From assembly GCA_023376005.1 (NCBI GenBank), contig CM042148.1, positions 69,435,126-69,499,125 of the forward strand: a stretch of 64,000 nt of DNA, given 5' to 3'. Below are positions 1 through 9,255 of this stretch, one piece after another (the first letter of the stretch is position 1; each line of letters starts with the position of its first letter). The DNA is from Doryteuthis pealeii (Eukaryota > Mollusca > Cephalopoda > Myopsida > Loliginidae). The notes below the pieces were generated by a model, which had not been told where the DNA came from, ran no database searches, and saw only the letters and a list, made by a program, of their open reading frames with translations. A program made the position numbers and the translations under genes.

Positions 1-355
1 CTACAAGAGACTTGGCTAATCTCCTCGGTAGGTTATTGCAAATGCGACGATCTCACAGTTGAAAAAAAAAAGGTCATTCAATGGCGTCTCACTGCCGACT
101 GAATAATCCCACGAGAACGTCCACGCATGCGTACATAAATCTCTTCTGATTGGTTGCCATGCAACAGATTCTTGAGATAAAACTGAAATATATATCTTCT
201 AAACCAAAAATACCAGGGTTTTATTATTTATATAGTGAAACATAAAATCAAAAACGGATTATAACGTTCTATTTATTACTAACGTATACTGCCTTAAAAC
301 TCTGTAGTAACCAATAATATGGATATATAGCAATTCAAAAATAAGTACATCTCTC

Positions 356-357
<2 letters not shown>
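1..357. other. AT-rich sequence, nothing recognised
   Basis: No gene or complete repeat is visible. Around 200-235 there is a short match (ttctaaacca...ccagggtt) to sequence at about 52985-53030, so part of this stretch is probably an old dispersed repeat. The antisense frame at 294-551 runs through the following TAA tract and LINE remnant and is not a gene. Confidence 0.5.
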
Positions 358-386
<29 letters not shown>

Positions 387-387
387 C
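358..387. repeat. (TAA)n microsatellite at the 5' edge of a LINE tail
   Basis: Ten or so TAA units lie immediately upstream of a plus-strand LINE 3' fragment. The same arrangement (TAA tract, then truncated LINE) recurs at 41857, 42449, 35393 (reverse), 45555 (reverse) and elsewhere, so the tract probably marks the insertion target. Confidence 0.85.
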
Positions 388-1055
388 AAAGCAAAAATTG
401 ATAAGACCCAACAAAATAGTAAATGTAGACTATGCGGTGACAGAGATGAGACTGTAAACCATGTACTATGCGAATGTAGCAAACTAGCACAACGGGAGTA
501 CAAAACTAGGCACGACTGGGTTGGAAAGGTGATCCACTGAGAATTATGCAAAAATTAAATTTTGACCATACAACAAAATGGTATATGCATAAACCAGAAT
601 CTGTTCTTAGGAACGAAACGCATAAAATTCTCTGGGACTTTAAAATAAAAACAGATCACCTTATCTCAGCAAGAAGACCAGACCTAGTGTTGATTAACAA
701 AAAAAGATAGAACTTGTAAACTGGTGGATTTTGCAGTGCCAGCAGAATACAGGGTGAAGCTGAAGGAAAATGAAAAATGGACAAATGCCTGGACCTTGCT
801 AGAGAACTGAAAAAGTTATGGAATAGGAAAGTCAAAGTTATACCAATTGTAGTTGGTGCACTTGGAACGGTCCAAAAAGATTGGAAAAAAGTTTGGAAAA
901 TCTGGGAATCAGAGGGAGAATCAAGACCATCCAGAATACTGCACTACTGCAATCTGTCAGAATACTCAGAAGAGTCCTGGAGAACTGAGGAGACTTGTTG
1001 TCACTCAGATCCAGTGAAAGGCCATCAGCTAACGCTGATGTGAAAAACTCATAAG
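388..1055 (+). mobile_element. 5'-truncated REL-endonuclease LINE tail (R2/R4/Dong-like)
   Basis: This is the 3' end of a non-LTR retrotransposon. At 424-477 the plus strand encodes a zinc knuckle, CRLCGDRDETVNHVLCEC (C-x2-C-x8-H-x4-C). At about 673-730 comes RRPDLVLINK followed by LVDFAVPA, which matches the R/K-PD-x12-14-D restriction-like endonuclease signature of the R2 and R4 groups. A conserved segment, KVIPIVVGALGTV, follows at 832-870, then a 3' UTR ending in gtgaaaaactcataa. Frameshifts near 545 and 705 break the frame. The reverse transcriptase domain is absent, so this is a dead copy. Assignment to the superclade is fairly safe; the R4/Dong placement rests on the TAA association. 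Confidence 0.8.
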
Positions 1056-2334
1056 TAGTGAACAATATATAAGTTAGGGTAGAGTGTACATTTTCTTACC
1101 TATGCGATTCTCAAAGAATTTGAGAATCGCATGGGCGCGGTACTGTAACCAAGCGCCGTTGACTTCATGTCCAAACTACCCTAACTCTGATATACATGCC
1201 CTATCCACCATATTGAACATGATTTACTCATAGATAAAGCATACTACATTGTCTATCTCTCATATATATGTGTGTATAAAATTTTCGTCAATCGTATTCG
1301 ATGACGACAATTAACTAAACTAAAATTTAGTAAATGACCCACATAGATGATTTATTTATAGTGATGAAGGCTTGGCTCGGAGCAGCCATACTTTTTAGAT
1401 GAGCTAATAACAGAATAATGGTGCACCAGTATGACACCGATTCTCTGAACAGCACTCCTCTGATTTTGAATTCAGTTTTCATTCTTTTTTTTTCGATTCG
1501 CGTGGCCATTTTAGGGCTGTTCTACAGTGGAGATTTTTTGGTTAACTTTAAGACTTTTCTTCATAGCATTTTTGAATTCCTTAGGCAAAAATGCTTTTAT
1601 AAACCAATTTTTATGAGTAGGGAAGCCCTAGAACTCATTTTACAGACAAAAATAAATTACAAAAAGTCGCCATTTTCGTGCCTCTCCACCCAAATTTGTA
1701 AAGCTAAAATCTCCGTTAATTTTTGGAATTGGAAGCCCAAATTTTGGGGATTATCTAACTTTAATATAGTCCACACCTGGACAAAATTTAAGAAAGTTGA
1801 AGTGGGTGGGTGACATGGTCTAGATTATTTTAAATGGAATTACCCATATAGAAGACCAAGCCAGAAGATATTTGGAAATGTTCGGTTTGATTAGTCTAGA
1901 TTTGCAGGTGTCTTGAAGGAAGTTGCAGGAGACAAAGTTCCAACTTCTATCTTTGAGGCAAGTTTCTTTAGCCATGATGAGGCATCAGTCTAGAATAAAA
2001 ACTGTATTCAAATGAGTTTTAATCCGCTGAAAAATAGACCTTGTGCCAGGAACTTCCCTCTGGACCGGTCTCAAAACAGGAGGACGTGAAGTGTTATTTT
2101 CTGGTCAATCAATGAAAGCTCAATTCTTATAAATCATAATTAACCTGAGAGTAGTTAACCTCCAATGAACAGGGAAGGAATCGGTTTCGCTAGCCACTAA
2201 ATTTTGTTGCTACTTGTCGCTCTCATGCTAACCAACTAAAAAAAAAAGTATCGTGTCAGACAGCCTCTCGCATCTACGGCAATAGTTCTCGTAATTGATC
2301 TTTTTTGGAAATAGCGCAACAGGTATAAGGTTTA
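1056..2334. other. Unassigned AT-rich stretch
   Basis: No recognisable gene or repeat apart from the hairpin at 1102-1132. The plus frame 1418-1813 (131 codons) is Phe/Leu/Lys-rich, has no motif I recognise and looks like a chance frame in AT-rich DNA. The piece around 1760-1820 (tagtccacacctgg...gtgggtgggtgac) has the look of an old dispersed repeat, but no second copy is in the window. Confidence 0.4.
1102..1132. other. Perfect 14-bp hairpin
   Basis: atgcgattctcaaa and tttgagaatcgcat are exact reverse complements separated by gaa. It lies in otherwise unassigned sequence about 50 bp past the LINE tail. It could be the centre of a decayed fold-back element; function unknown. Confidence 0.8.
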
Positions 2335-2440
2335 AGTTAGTACAGTTCTAAGTAACAATCATCTCTAGGTTGCAGGTTCAATACTGACCAAGGGGGACAG
2401 TGGTATAGAATAATTAACACAGCCTAACAGATTTAGTAAC
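2335..2440 (+). mobile_element. SINE-D fragment (tRNA-derived)
   Basis: The stretch acagttctaagtaaca followed by the B-box-like gcaggttcaatactg matches the better copies at 19769-19895 and 53395-53565 (reverse), where an A box (tagcctagtggataaag on the minus strand at the latter) is also present. Only the middle of the SINE remains here. Confidence 0.6.
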
Positions 2441-2504
2441 AGCTTAATAGATTTAGTAAAAAGGTATAGTCAGAAAGTCTACCCATATTTCACCGTTCAG
2501 ATCG

Positions 2505-2610
2505 TCAGGACTATCTGTGATTATTAATTAAATTGAAACAACAGAAGTAAACAAAATGCATTTTACACAACGTTTCGGCCGATATGCCCCCAGCGTTCTT
2601 CAGGTATTTC
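2505..2610. mobile_element. Left arm of fold-back element G
   Basis: Contains acaacgtttcggccgat and the following atgcccccagcg, the left arm of a fold-back element whose full form is seen at 19513-19768 and 41218-41463. The 5' part of the arm is altered here, and no partner arm lies within 50 bp. Confidence 0.6.
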
Positions 2611-2639
2611 AGTTAGACACATTATCCAACATATATTGG

Positions 2640-2970
2640 TGTTGAGTTAATACAGTTCTAAGTGACAGTCACCACTGGGCTGCAGGTTCAATCTTGGCCA
2701 AGGGTGATAGTAACATAGAATACCTGTATCCGGTTAACGGAATGAAAACAGCTACCCCATAGATTGAATAAAGGGTTAGGTTCGAATTTCCGAGAAAGCC
2801 CCCGAGTTCGACAAGAAGGTTCTCGAGTATGAAGGGAAGGTTCTCGAGTCCGAGAAGGTTTTGAATTTGATAAGAAACATCTGAAAAAGCCGGAGGGCAC
2901 ATCTGCCGAAACGTTGTGTAAATAACAATAAAGATGAGGACAATAGTCCAAATGATACAAATTGATCTTT
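2640..2970 (+). mobile_element. SINE-D plus KVPES-repeat block plus right arm of fold-back G
   Basis: A SINE-D body (B box tgcaggttcaatcttgg) runs into degenerate 15-18-bp units of the type aaggttctcgagtccga, then into the right arm gccgaaacgttgtgtaa...gatgaggacaatagtcc. The same three-part order occurs at 19769-20110. At 53395-53735 the SINE part is in the opposite orientation, so the parts are modular. Confidence 0.65.
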
Positions 2971-3280
2971 TTGTTGTCGGTCACACAGCTGATACTGGTG
3001 GTAGGAAGCCTTCATTACATTACATTGTACTTATCGGCAATATTATCTATTGAAAGATGAAAGAGAAGAAAAAAAATTACCTACCGCTGACAAGTTAATT
3101 GGTTGGATAAAGATAAGTAAAGTGAACGTCGATTTTTCTGTCAAGAAAAAAGCAGATAGTTCTCAATCAAAGAGAATAATGGATGATTCACGCCAGTGCA
3201 TCGATCTTTCTTACTTAGACAGCTGCGCAGCAGAAATACAGTCAGAAAAAGAAAAAAAAATGCTATAACTAAAGTCAAGG

Positions 3281-3571
3281 AAGCGCGTGGTTTAATGGTT
3301 AAAGTCAAGGGAAATGGACTCGTCACCCCGAGTTCAAATCCTGGGTGTGGTACTTGCATTTCACTTAGCGCTAATACCCTTTTGAAAGGTATGAATCCTA
3401 CTCTCCCTCTAGCTATGGACAAATAGTAGGGCAGACTGGGTTCTTCAACCTTGGTTAGGCAACCGGTCTAGGAGAAGGAAAACTCTGAATTCAAAACCTG
3501 TTGAACTCCGCTTAAGAAATTGACCTTGTGTCACATCCGGCTCGTGCGGAGGGGTTGGTAAATATATATAT
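3281..3571 (+). mobile_element. SINE-A copy (tRNA-derived) with target duplication
   Basis: Starts gcgcgtggtttaatggtta (A box) with B box gagttcaaatcctggg 35 bp later, followed by a ~200-bp unrelated body and an AT-repeat tail. Direct repeats ataactaaagtcaagg (3265-3280) and ataactaaactcgagg (3572-3587), 14/16 identical, are the target duplication. The split promoter is the RNA polymerase III type used by tRNA-derived SINEs. Confidence 0.85.
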
Positions 3572-3587
3572 ATAACTAAACTCGAGG

Positions 3588-3892
3588 GGGGGGAAAGGCG
3601 CGTGGTGTAATGGTTAGAGTCATAGGAAATGGACTCATCAACCCGAGTTCAAATCCTGGAACGAGGCTGTTTGCATTTCAAATAGCGCTAATACCCTTGG
3701 GAAAGGTATGTATCCACCTACTCTCCCTCCAGCTATGGGTAAATAGTAAGGAAAACTGGACCCTACAACCATGACCAGGTAACCAGTCTAGGAAAAGGAA
3801 AACTCTGAATTCAAACCCCCGCTTAAGAAATTGTGCTTGTATCACATCCTACTCGTGCGGAGGGTTTGGTAAATATATATAACCAAAGTCGA
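3588..3892 (+). mobile_element. Second SINE-A copy in tandem
   Basis: Starts at ggcgcgtggtgtaatggtta directly after the target duplication of the preceding copy and ends in aaatatatataacc. A third version of the duplicated target, ataaccaaagtcgatcg, follows at about 3876-3892. So three direct repeats separate two SINEs: either a second insertion at the same site or a tandem duplication of SINE plus target. Confidence 0.8.
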
Positions 3893-3929
3893 TCGCTGAA
3901 AATGTCTTCAAAATGTGCACACCAGCATC

Positions 3930-4055
3930 ACAACTAGACCTTGTACGAAATTACTCAACTCTTCCGCCACGGACAGGATGTGACCCAGGGTTAAATTGAT
4001 TTAAGCGCCGAATATATATATAATATAATAATATATATATATAATATAATACTGA
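3930..4055 (-). mobile_element. SINE-A 3' fragment followed by TA-rich repeat
   Basis: ctcttccgccacggacagg...gtgacccagggtt is the minus-strand version of the SINE-A 3' region (reads as ...tcacatcctgctcgtgcgg on the sense strand). It grades into an irregular TA/TAA tract at 4010-4050. Confidence 0.6.
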
Positions 4056-4267
4056 AAAATTTGAAAAAACACAGATTCAAATAAAATGAGTAATATTTAT
4101 TCAGCCAACACTGCAGTGTTTCAATCTGTTTAGTAGATCTTCTTCAGGGCTTTTGTTGATATAATGAAAAGTAAAATTTATCACAGAATAATAAGGAGAC
4201 TGTGATAGTTTTTGTTGATCAGTTTGTTTAAAAATGATTTGAATGGAAAATTAGCGCTTTTAAAATT

Positions 4268-4398
4268 TCTTCAACTCCTCACTTTACCGCAGAGATCCCT
4301 GTGCTACTCATTCGCTGAGTTGGCAAGGGACGGTATCGAATCCAGGAACCTTGTGATTCCTAGGCGGAGGCTCTATCAACCTTGCTAAACCGACCCAT
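4268..4398 (-). mobile_element. SINE-B 5' part (tRNA-derived)
   Basis: Minus-strand match to the tRNA-like head and next ~60 bp of SINE-B, including gagttggcaagggacggtat. The B box is degraded (ggtatcgaatcc on the plus strand) and the A box region is partly rearranged. Confidence 0.7.
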
Positions 4399-4528
4399 AT
4401 GTATACTTCTTAAAAAAAAGTAAAACTTTTTTTACCTTTTTACTTACTTTTTTAAAAACCTTTTACTGACTTTTTAGATTGCTTTTCTGTTTTTTTTTGC
4501 CAGGAAAATATTTGGGTATCAGTATCTA

Positions 4529-5186
4529 GTTTATTCTCTAGTCGCTTCGTTAGGGTCCAGGTGGTGCAGCCGTACTGCAGTACTGACACGACAATGGTCT
4601 GGAATAATTGTCTCTTTAACTTGTCCGTGAGTTTGGATTTCATATGACTGATAATTCATTTATAGCGGACCATGCATTTCCTATGCGTGCATTAACATTG
4701 TTTTCTGTGGAGGAGATATTACTGCCTAAGTACCTAAATTGTTCTACCGAGTTTAGGAGTTTGCCATTGATAGCTGAAATGTCTCTTTTGTTTTTAAAAG
4801 ACATGAACTAAGTTTTATCAGCGCTTATGTATGGGAGCTGCACAAGAATGTTGCGTGTGATCCTGAACAAGACGTGGAAACAACACCCACGAGAAAACAG
4901 CTGTACGGCCACCTGCCACATATCACCTAAACCATTCCGAGTAAGACGGACAAGACACGCAGGAACTGCTGGAGAAGCAAGGACGACTCATAAGTGATGT
5001 CCTCCTGTGGAAGCCAGCACTTGGGCACGCCAGTGTGGGCCGACCAGCAAAGACATACATTGACAATCTCTGTGCGGATACAAGATGCTGCATAGAGGAC
5101 CTCCTGAGAATGATGAGTGATAGGGACGGATGGAGAGAGATTGTCATTCATACCCGTGCTAATAGCGTGACATGATGATGATGATG
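4529..5186 (+). mobile_element. LINE tail with inverted 5' segment (twin priming)
   Basis: The minus strand from about 4842 back to 4529 encodes the end of a reverse transcriptase: VEQFRYLGSNISS, then KRQLFQTIVVSVLQYGCTTW, ending WTLTKRLENK. The plus strand from 4843 continues the same protein with CTRMLRVILNKTW, then VGRPAKTYIDNLCADT and DRDGWREI, ending in a (TGA)n tail at 5170-5186. The two segments are consecutive in the protein but oppositely oriented, with almost nothing lost between them. An exact 11-bp direct repeat, atcagtatcta, lies at 4518-4528 and 5187-5197. This is the expected product of twin priming. Family: an RT-encoding LINE other than the REL-endonuclease type; clade not resolved. 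Frameshifts in the plus segment show it is dead. Confidence 0.88.
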
Positions 5187-5197
5187 ATCAGTATCTA

Positions 5198-5887
5198 AAA
5201 TTGAAGCCTGTAATTTTAATTTATCTTTCAATAAGTCTGTGAAAGGCCATATTTGATGTTCGCTCCGACATTAGCGAATACTAAGAGATAATAAACTGAA
5301 AAACATTTTTTTTATTATTTGGATTATTCAGACTATTGTCCTCATTTATCAACACAGCCGAACACTCTACTGACTGAGCTAAACCGGCGATATAGTTTAT
5401 AAACACTGAAATATTCAGAGCAAATGCTAATGGTTTGTAATTAAAAGAAACATTTCAGATAACTTATGTTAATTTGTGAGCATTTTGAAAAGTCTTCAAA
5501 AAACATCGTACGAGCGTGTTTTTATTTTCCCTCTATTTAAACAAACTATTGCCTTTTCTGTCAAGTTATTAGAGCAGAATTTATATTCCATCCCACAAAC
5601 GTTATTGTGAAATCGGGTTGAAAGCAACGCTTCTTTTCTGATCAGCTAAAGTCAAACATCAATTGAACCTGAATAATATTATGGATGACCTGTTCGAAAG
5701 AATTAGTGGAAGAAACTTTGGTTTTTACGCCAGACTAAACAAAGCTTTGTAAATAACTATACTCCATTGAATGGGCTCTCGGCACACACACTGATATTTA
5801 GCAAGTTGCAGTTGCTAGGTCATTTGCTATTGAAGTGAGTTTGATTCTCACTGAGTAACTAGTTCTTGTGGTAAGTTTTGTAGATAT
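5198..5887. other. Mostly unassigned, with SINE fragments
   Basis: Nothing gene-like. A minus-strand SINE-B head fragment (cgaacactctactgactgag) is at about 5345-5392. A tRNA-like piece (gtgagtttgattctcactg) at 5838-5858 may be a B-box region of another SINE. Confidence 0.45.
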
Positions 5888-5971
5888 TTGCTGGGAAATA
5901 TACACTGAATGTGCAGTGTTTTTTTTTTTTTTTTAAGTATACGGAGAAGTTATTGTATAATTGAATTTATA

Positions 5972-6231
5972 AAGTAAAAGTAACGTCGTCGGGGTGGCCT
6001 AAAGTCGGTATCAGCCAGTAGTGAGGGAGTCTATCCCTTTTCAATAGCGCTAGACCAAGGAGATTGTTTTTGCGTCTGAGGTGGAGCGCCACACCTACCA
6101 TCAGCTCTTTACTTTACAGCACAGATCCCTGTGCTACTCATACGCTGACTTGGCGAGGACCGGTATCGAACTAGGAACCTTGTGGTTTCTAGCCGAACGC
6201 TCTACCGACTGAGCTAACCCGGACCCTATTC
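5972..6231 (-). mobile_element. SINE-B copy with empty-site proof
   Basis: Minus-oriented SINE-B: on the plus strand it starts with the A/T tail aaagtaaaagtaacgtcg and ends with the complement of the tRNA head, ctaccgactgagctaaccc (A box). Flanking 8-bp repeats aatttata (5964-5971) and aatttatg (6232-6239) form the target duplication. The second copy of the host duplication near 6598-6620 reads straight through the site. Confidence 0.9.
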
Positions 6232-6715
6232 AATTTATGATTTATATCAAATAATTGAAGAAATATAGATTTTCTAAAAAAAAAAAATTACAATTGTATT
6301 CATAATTCATATTGCATAATATTGTATTTAAAATTTATATTTTTGTATAATATCTATATAATTGTATAATTTGCATAATGTTTATATAAATTATATAATT
6401 GTATTTAGAATTTATATTGTATAATTGAAGAAAGATACATTTTTTACCCCCCCCCCAAAAAAAAAAAACAAAAAACAAAAACAAAAAAACAAAAAAAAAA
6501 AAACAAAAAAAAAAAACTGACCCTCTCTCCGGGAAATATACACTGAATGTGCAGTGTTTATTTTTTAAAAGTATACGGAGAAGTTACTGTATAATTGAAT
6601 TTATAATTTATATCAAATAATTGAAGAAATATACATTTTCTAAAAAAAAAAAAAATTAAAATTGTATTCATAATTCATATTGCATTGTATTTAAAATGTA
6701 TATTTTTGTATAATA

Positions 6716-7113
6716 TCTATTAATAATGGAGATTGTCTGTATTTCTGTCAGTAACAAAAACTACGTCATAGCTCTACGTCACAGATTACGTCACACTATT
6801 CTTATGCTATATACACCCGAAATTTGAGTAAGCAAGTTTACAAATAAATAAATACCTACGCTTTTGTGTAAAATTGATGTGGAAAATATTCAAAATAATT
6901 GTTTGATTATTACATGCACGCAACATTTTATTTGAAAGGGACGAGGCTCAGTTTTCATTTCAAATTGTTTTATCTTTTTTTTTTACTCCTTTAATAAATA
7001 TGAGAATTTGTCTTACTTATGATACAAACCCTTTGACATTAACTCCCACCTCTCAGGCAATGTCTTTCAAAAAATAATTTTTACGACGCCTGGAGGGTGT
7101 TTTCTGCTGCTAG
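6716..7113 (+). mobile_element. Non-autonomous Helitron-like element, 398 bp
   Basis: Begins TCTATTAATAATGG and ends GCTGCTAG, that is 5'-TC and 3'-CTRR, inserted between A and T: the host reads ...gtataata | element | tctatataattg..., and the uninterrupted host copy (6345-6370) reads gtataatatctatataattg. A short hairpin (acgcc/ggtgt, with wobble) sits about 10 nt before the CTAG. No Rep/helicase coding is present. Related copies lie at 7582-7976 and 27309-27907. A 5-bp duplication (tctat) is an alternative reading of the ends. Confidence 0.8.
6762..6793. promoter_or_regulatory. Cluster of three TACGTCA half-CRE motifs in the Helitron
   Basis: tacgtca occurs at 6762-6768, 6775-6781 and 6787-6793. 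The related element at 27309 keeps two copies near 27352-27374. These match the CREB/ATF half-site; occupancy or activity cannot be judged from sequence. Confidence 0.4.
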
Positions 7114-7354
7114 TCTATATAATTGTGTAATTTGCATAATGTTTATATAAATTATATAATTGTATTTAGAATTTATATTGTATAATTGAAGAAAGATACA
7201 TTTTCTACCCCCCCCCCAAAAAAAAAAAAAAAAACTGACCCCATCTCCGAATGTTATTTTCTGGCTTCTCACCAAGCTGAAATAAATATGAAGTCATTTT
7301 ATCGTGGGAACCACGCACAAATCGAACCTCACGTGTGACCATTACAAAAATACA

Positions 7355-7465
7355 CCAGAGGCTTTAGGCCAGGCTCAGGGTAATAAACCCGACCCTCGCC
7401 TCTTTTAGGCAAGGGGCGCAGGTTCTGCCTGGTGGCGGAAGGCCTCCTGAAACCAAGCGAATAAT
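7355..7465 (-). mobile_element. Fragment of GC-rich repeat family E
   Basis: ggtaataaacccgaccctcg...gcctggtggcggaaggcctcctg is a diverged match to the core of family E at 9985-10070, in the same orientation. Better copies lie at 28270-28565 and 38789-39060 on the opposite strand. Confidence 0.6.
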
Positions 7466-7581
7466 TCCTACCTTACTTACTAGACCGAAGCCAGCTAAGT
7501 AATACATACATATATATATACGATAAGAGTAATTAAAATCTCACATTCCTGTCGTTTCATTACAATAAGTTTCACGTATCA

Positions 7582-7976
7582 TCAATATATAATGGCGATT
7601 CGGTGCCTGTCTGTAACCGAAACTGCATCACTGCTTAAATCACAATACCCTCAGGAATTACGTAAATTTAACAATAAGTATTTAATCTATAATCAAAATC
7701 ATTAATACATAGAATAAGGAACAACCGTGTATTATTCATACCCAGAAATTAATTATGCAACATTATACGGTCCATATTGTTTCTTAAAACAATTTTAATA
7801 AATACATGTCCGGTATTACTGATTTCACATTATACGTATAGACGTATAGAGTTTACGATAAAATTATTTACAACCACAATGGTTTATATCGGTAATCAAA
7901 TTGAAATGACTGTTAGAAACTCAGCAGATATCAGCTGTTTTTACGAAAAAAAAGCTCGGAGTGCGTTTTTTTCTAG
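7582..7976 (+). mobile_element. Non-autonomous Helitron-like element, 395 bp
   Basis: Starts A|TCAATATATAATGGCGATT, shares the internal ctgtaaccgaaactgcatcac with the other copies and ends ttttttCTAG|T. Length nearly equals that of the 6716 copy. The 3' end has GAAAAAAA ... TTTTTTTC just before CTAG, which can fold. The plus frame 7777-7983 is a chance frame inside it. Confidence 0.7.
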
Positions 7977-8001
7977 TCTATAGACGGCTCATTTCTTTGG
8001 A

Positions 8002-8107
8002 CGTTTTTGATCTCAATTAAGAATGACGTGATATATTGACGGTATAAATGAAAAACATGTCCTTTCTTAATCGAGATCAAAAAGGGTGCCTGAAGGTCAT
8101 ATGGTCC
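8002..8107. mobile_element. Fold-back MITE, family L, damaged copy
   Basis: tttgatctcaattaagaa and ttcttaatcgagatcaaaaa form arms around a short centre with ttgacggtataaatgaaaaa. The right outer end reads gggtgcctgaaggtcatatg, the same as the intact copy at 17571-17785; the left outer end is truncated. Confidence 0.7.
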
Positions 8108-8141
8108 AAAACTTTCCATTTTCCATGAATATTTTTAGTCA

Positions 8142-8408
8142 ATATCATAATCATCAGTCGCGCTGAAAGCAGGATTTTTCATGATTCTTGCCCCCACCCC
8201 TATCAGTCATCAATTCGCAGGTCTTCCGTGCGGCATCCAGAATCCGCACATAGCTGATTAATGACGGTTCTTGCTCGCCAGCCTACACTGGTGTATTCAT
8301 CTATAGATGTCCACTGGAGAACGCCACTTATGTATTCGTCCTTGTGTCTCTAGCATGTTTTGTTCATGATTTGTGTGATAGAAGGTAAGTGGCCATACAG
8401 CTGCATTT
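8142..8408 (-). mobile_element. LINE tail, minus-strand copy (same family as 4529-5186)
   Basis: Reads on the minus strand as MQLYGHLPSITQIM, then YTSVGWRARTVINQLCADSG, ending near a (TGA)n-type tail at about 8142-8160. It meets a plus-strand copy of the same segment head-to-head at the T/G tract 8405-8419. Both copies contain the same part of the protein, so this is an inverted pair, not twin priming. Confidence 0.75.
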
Positions 8409-8419
8409 TTTTGGGGGGG

Positions 8420-8583
8420 GGGCAAAATTGCACGGCCATGTACTTCCTATCACACAATGAATAAGACATGCTGTGTACAGCTGGAGAAGTAAGAACGTTC
8501 TTCTGTGGATACCGATACATAGACACACAAGTGTAGGCCGACTACCAAAGACTAACATTGACGATAGAAGAGCGATGGATAGG

Positions 8584-8652
<69 letters not shown>

Positions 8653-8700
8653 CAAGAATCTGTGCTATCAGCATAACCTGATGATGATTTTCATAATACA
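8420..8700 (+). mobile_element. LINE tail, plus-strand copy with internal (GA)n expansion
   Basis: Encodes RSKNVLLWIPIHRHTSVGRL and PKTNIDDRRAMDRDE, the same tail as at 4843-5186. A (GA)n tract of about 60 bp (8587-8649) begins at the codons that read DRDGWRER in the better copy, and the frame resumes after it before a tgatgatgat tail at about 8679. The microsatellite therefore grew inside the old coding sequence. Confidence 0.8.
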
Positions 8701-9255
8701 AATAATTGTTAAACAGACCTATAAGACGGAGGGACTAACAGTTTCTACCACTCCCGGTCAGGAGTGGCTCTACACTTTCCAGAATTAATTTAAATCGTAC
8801 ACTTCCTTACAAAAATGATACGCCATGCCTATTCATTATGTAACACTAGTTAATTCCTCACTAATTTCCCCACTAGCAAATGCTGTTTAGTCTCTGAATC
8901 TAAGAAAAAATTGTAGATGATTCAACTAATCTCTACGGCATTTCCAGTTCATGTGTAACCTACACCTTGTGCATATTAATTGAAATAAAACGAATAATTC
9001 CGTTATTATCATAATATCCGTGATATCTCATGCCAATGTGAACGGTACAATTCTTGTAGGCTTCATTGGAATAACGTCCATTGCAGACAATGGGGACTAA
9101 TAACCCACAGTCGATACAATATTCATTACAATAGATTCATATTATTGCACACCACTGCAAATGAACTAATCTGAGGAGAAAATAGAAATCGATTACACCT
9201 TGTCACTCCAGTGGGTCTAAAAACTGACTACACGTTGAAAGAAAGGAAAATTTCG
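8701..9255. other. AT-rich sequence, nothing recognised
   Basis: No gene, promoter or repeat identified. The piece at 8737-8765 (ctaacagtttctaccactcc) resembles the conserved ctaacaggtactaccactcc of family F but does not extend. Confidence 0.5.

Larger units (their letters stand above)
5888..7255. repeat. Tandem duplication of an AT-rich unit, two copies
   Basis: The unit begins gggaaatatacactgaatgt (about 5890 and 6532), continues gtatacggagaagtta and ends in a C-tract/A-tract followed by ctgaccc (about 6450-6525 and 7205-7245). Each copy is interrupted by a different insertion: SINE-B in copy 1 (5972-6231), Helitron in copy 2 (6716-7113). Each copy therefore supplies the empty site for the other's insertion. 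Confidence 0.85.

Noticed and set aside
1418..1813. 131-codon plus frame as a gene
   Set aside because: Composition follows local AT bias, no motif, no splice or promoter context; left as unassigned.
8142..8700. Second twin-priming event
   Set aside because: The two opposite segments encode the same part of the protein, not adjacent parts, so they are two copies in inverted arrangement.
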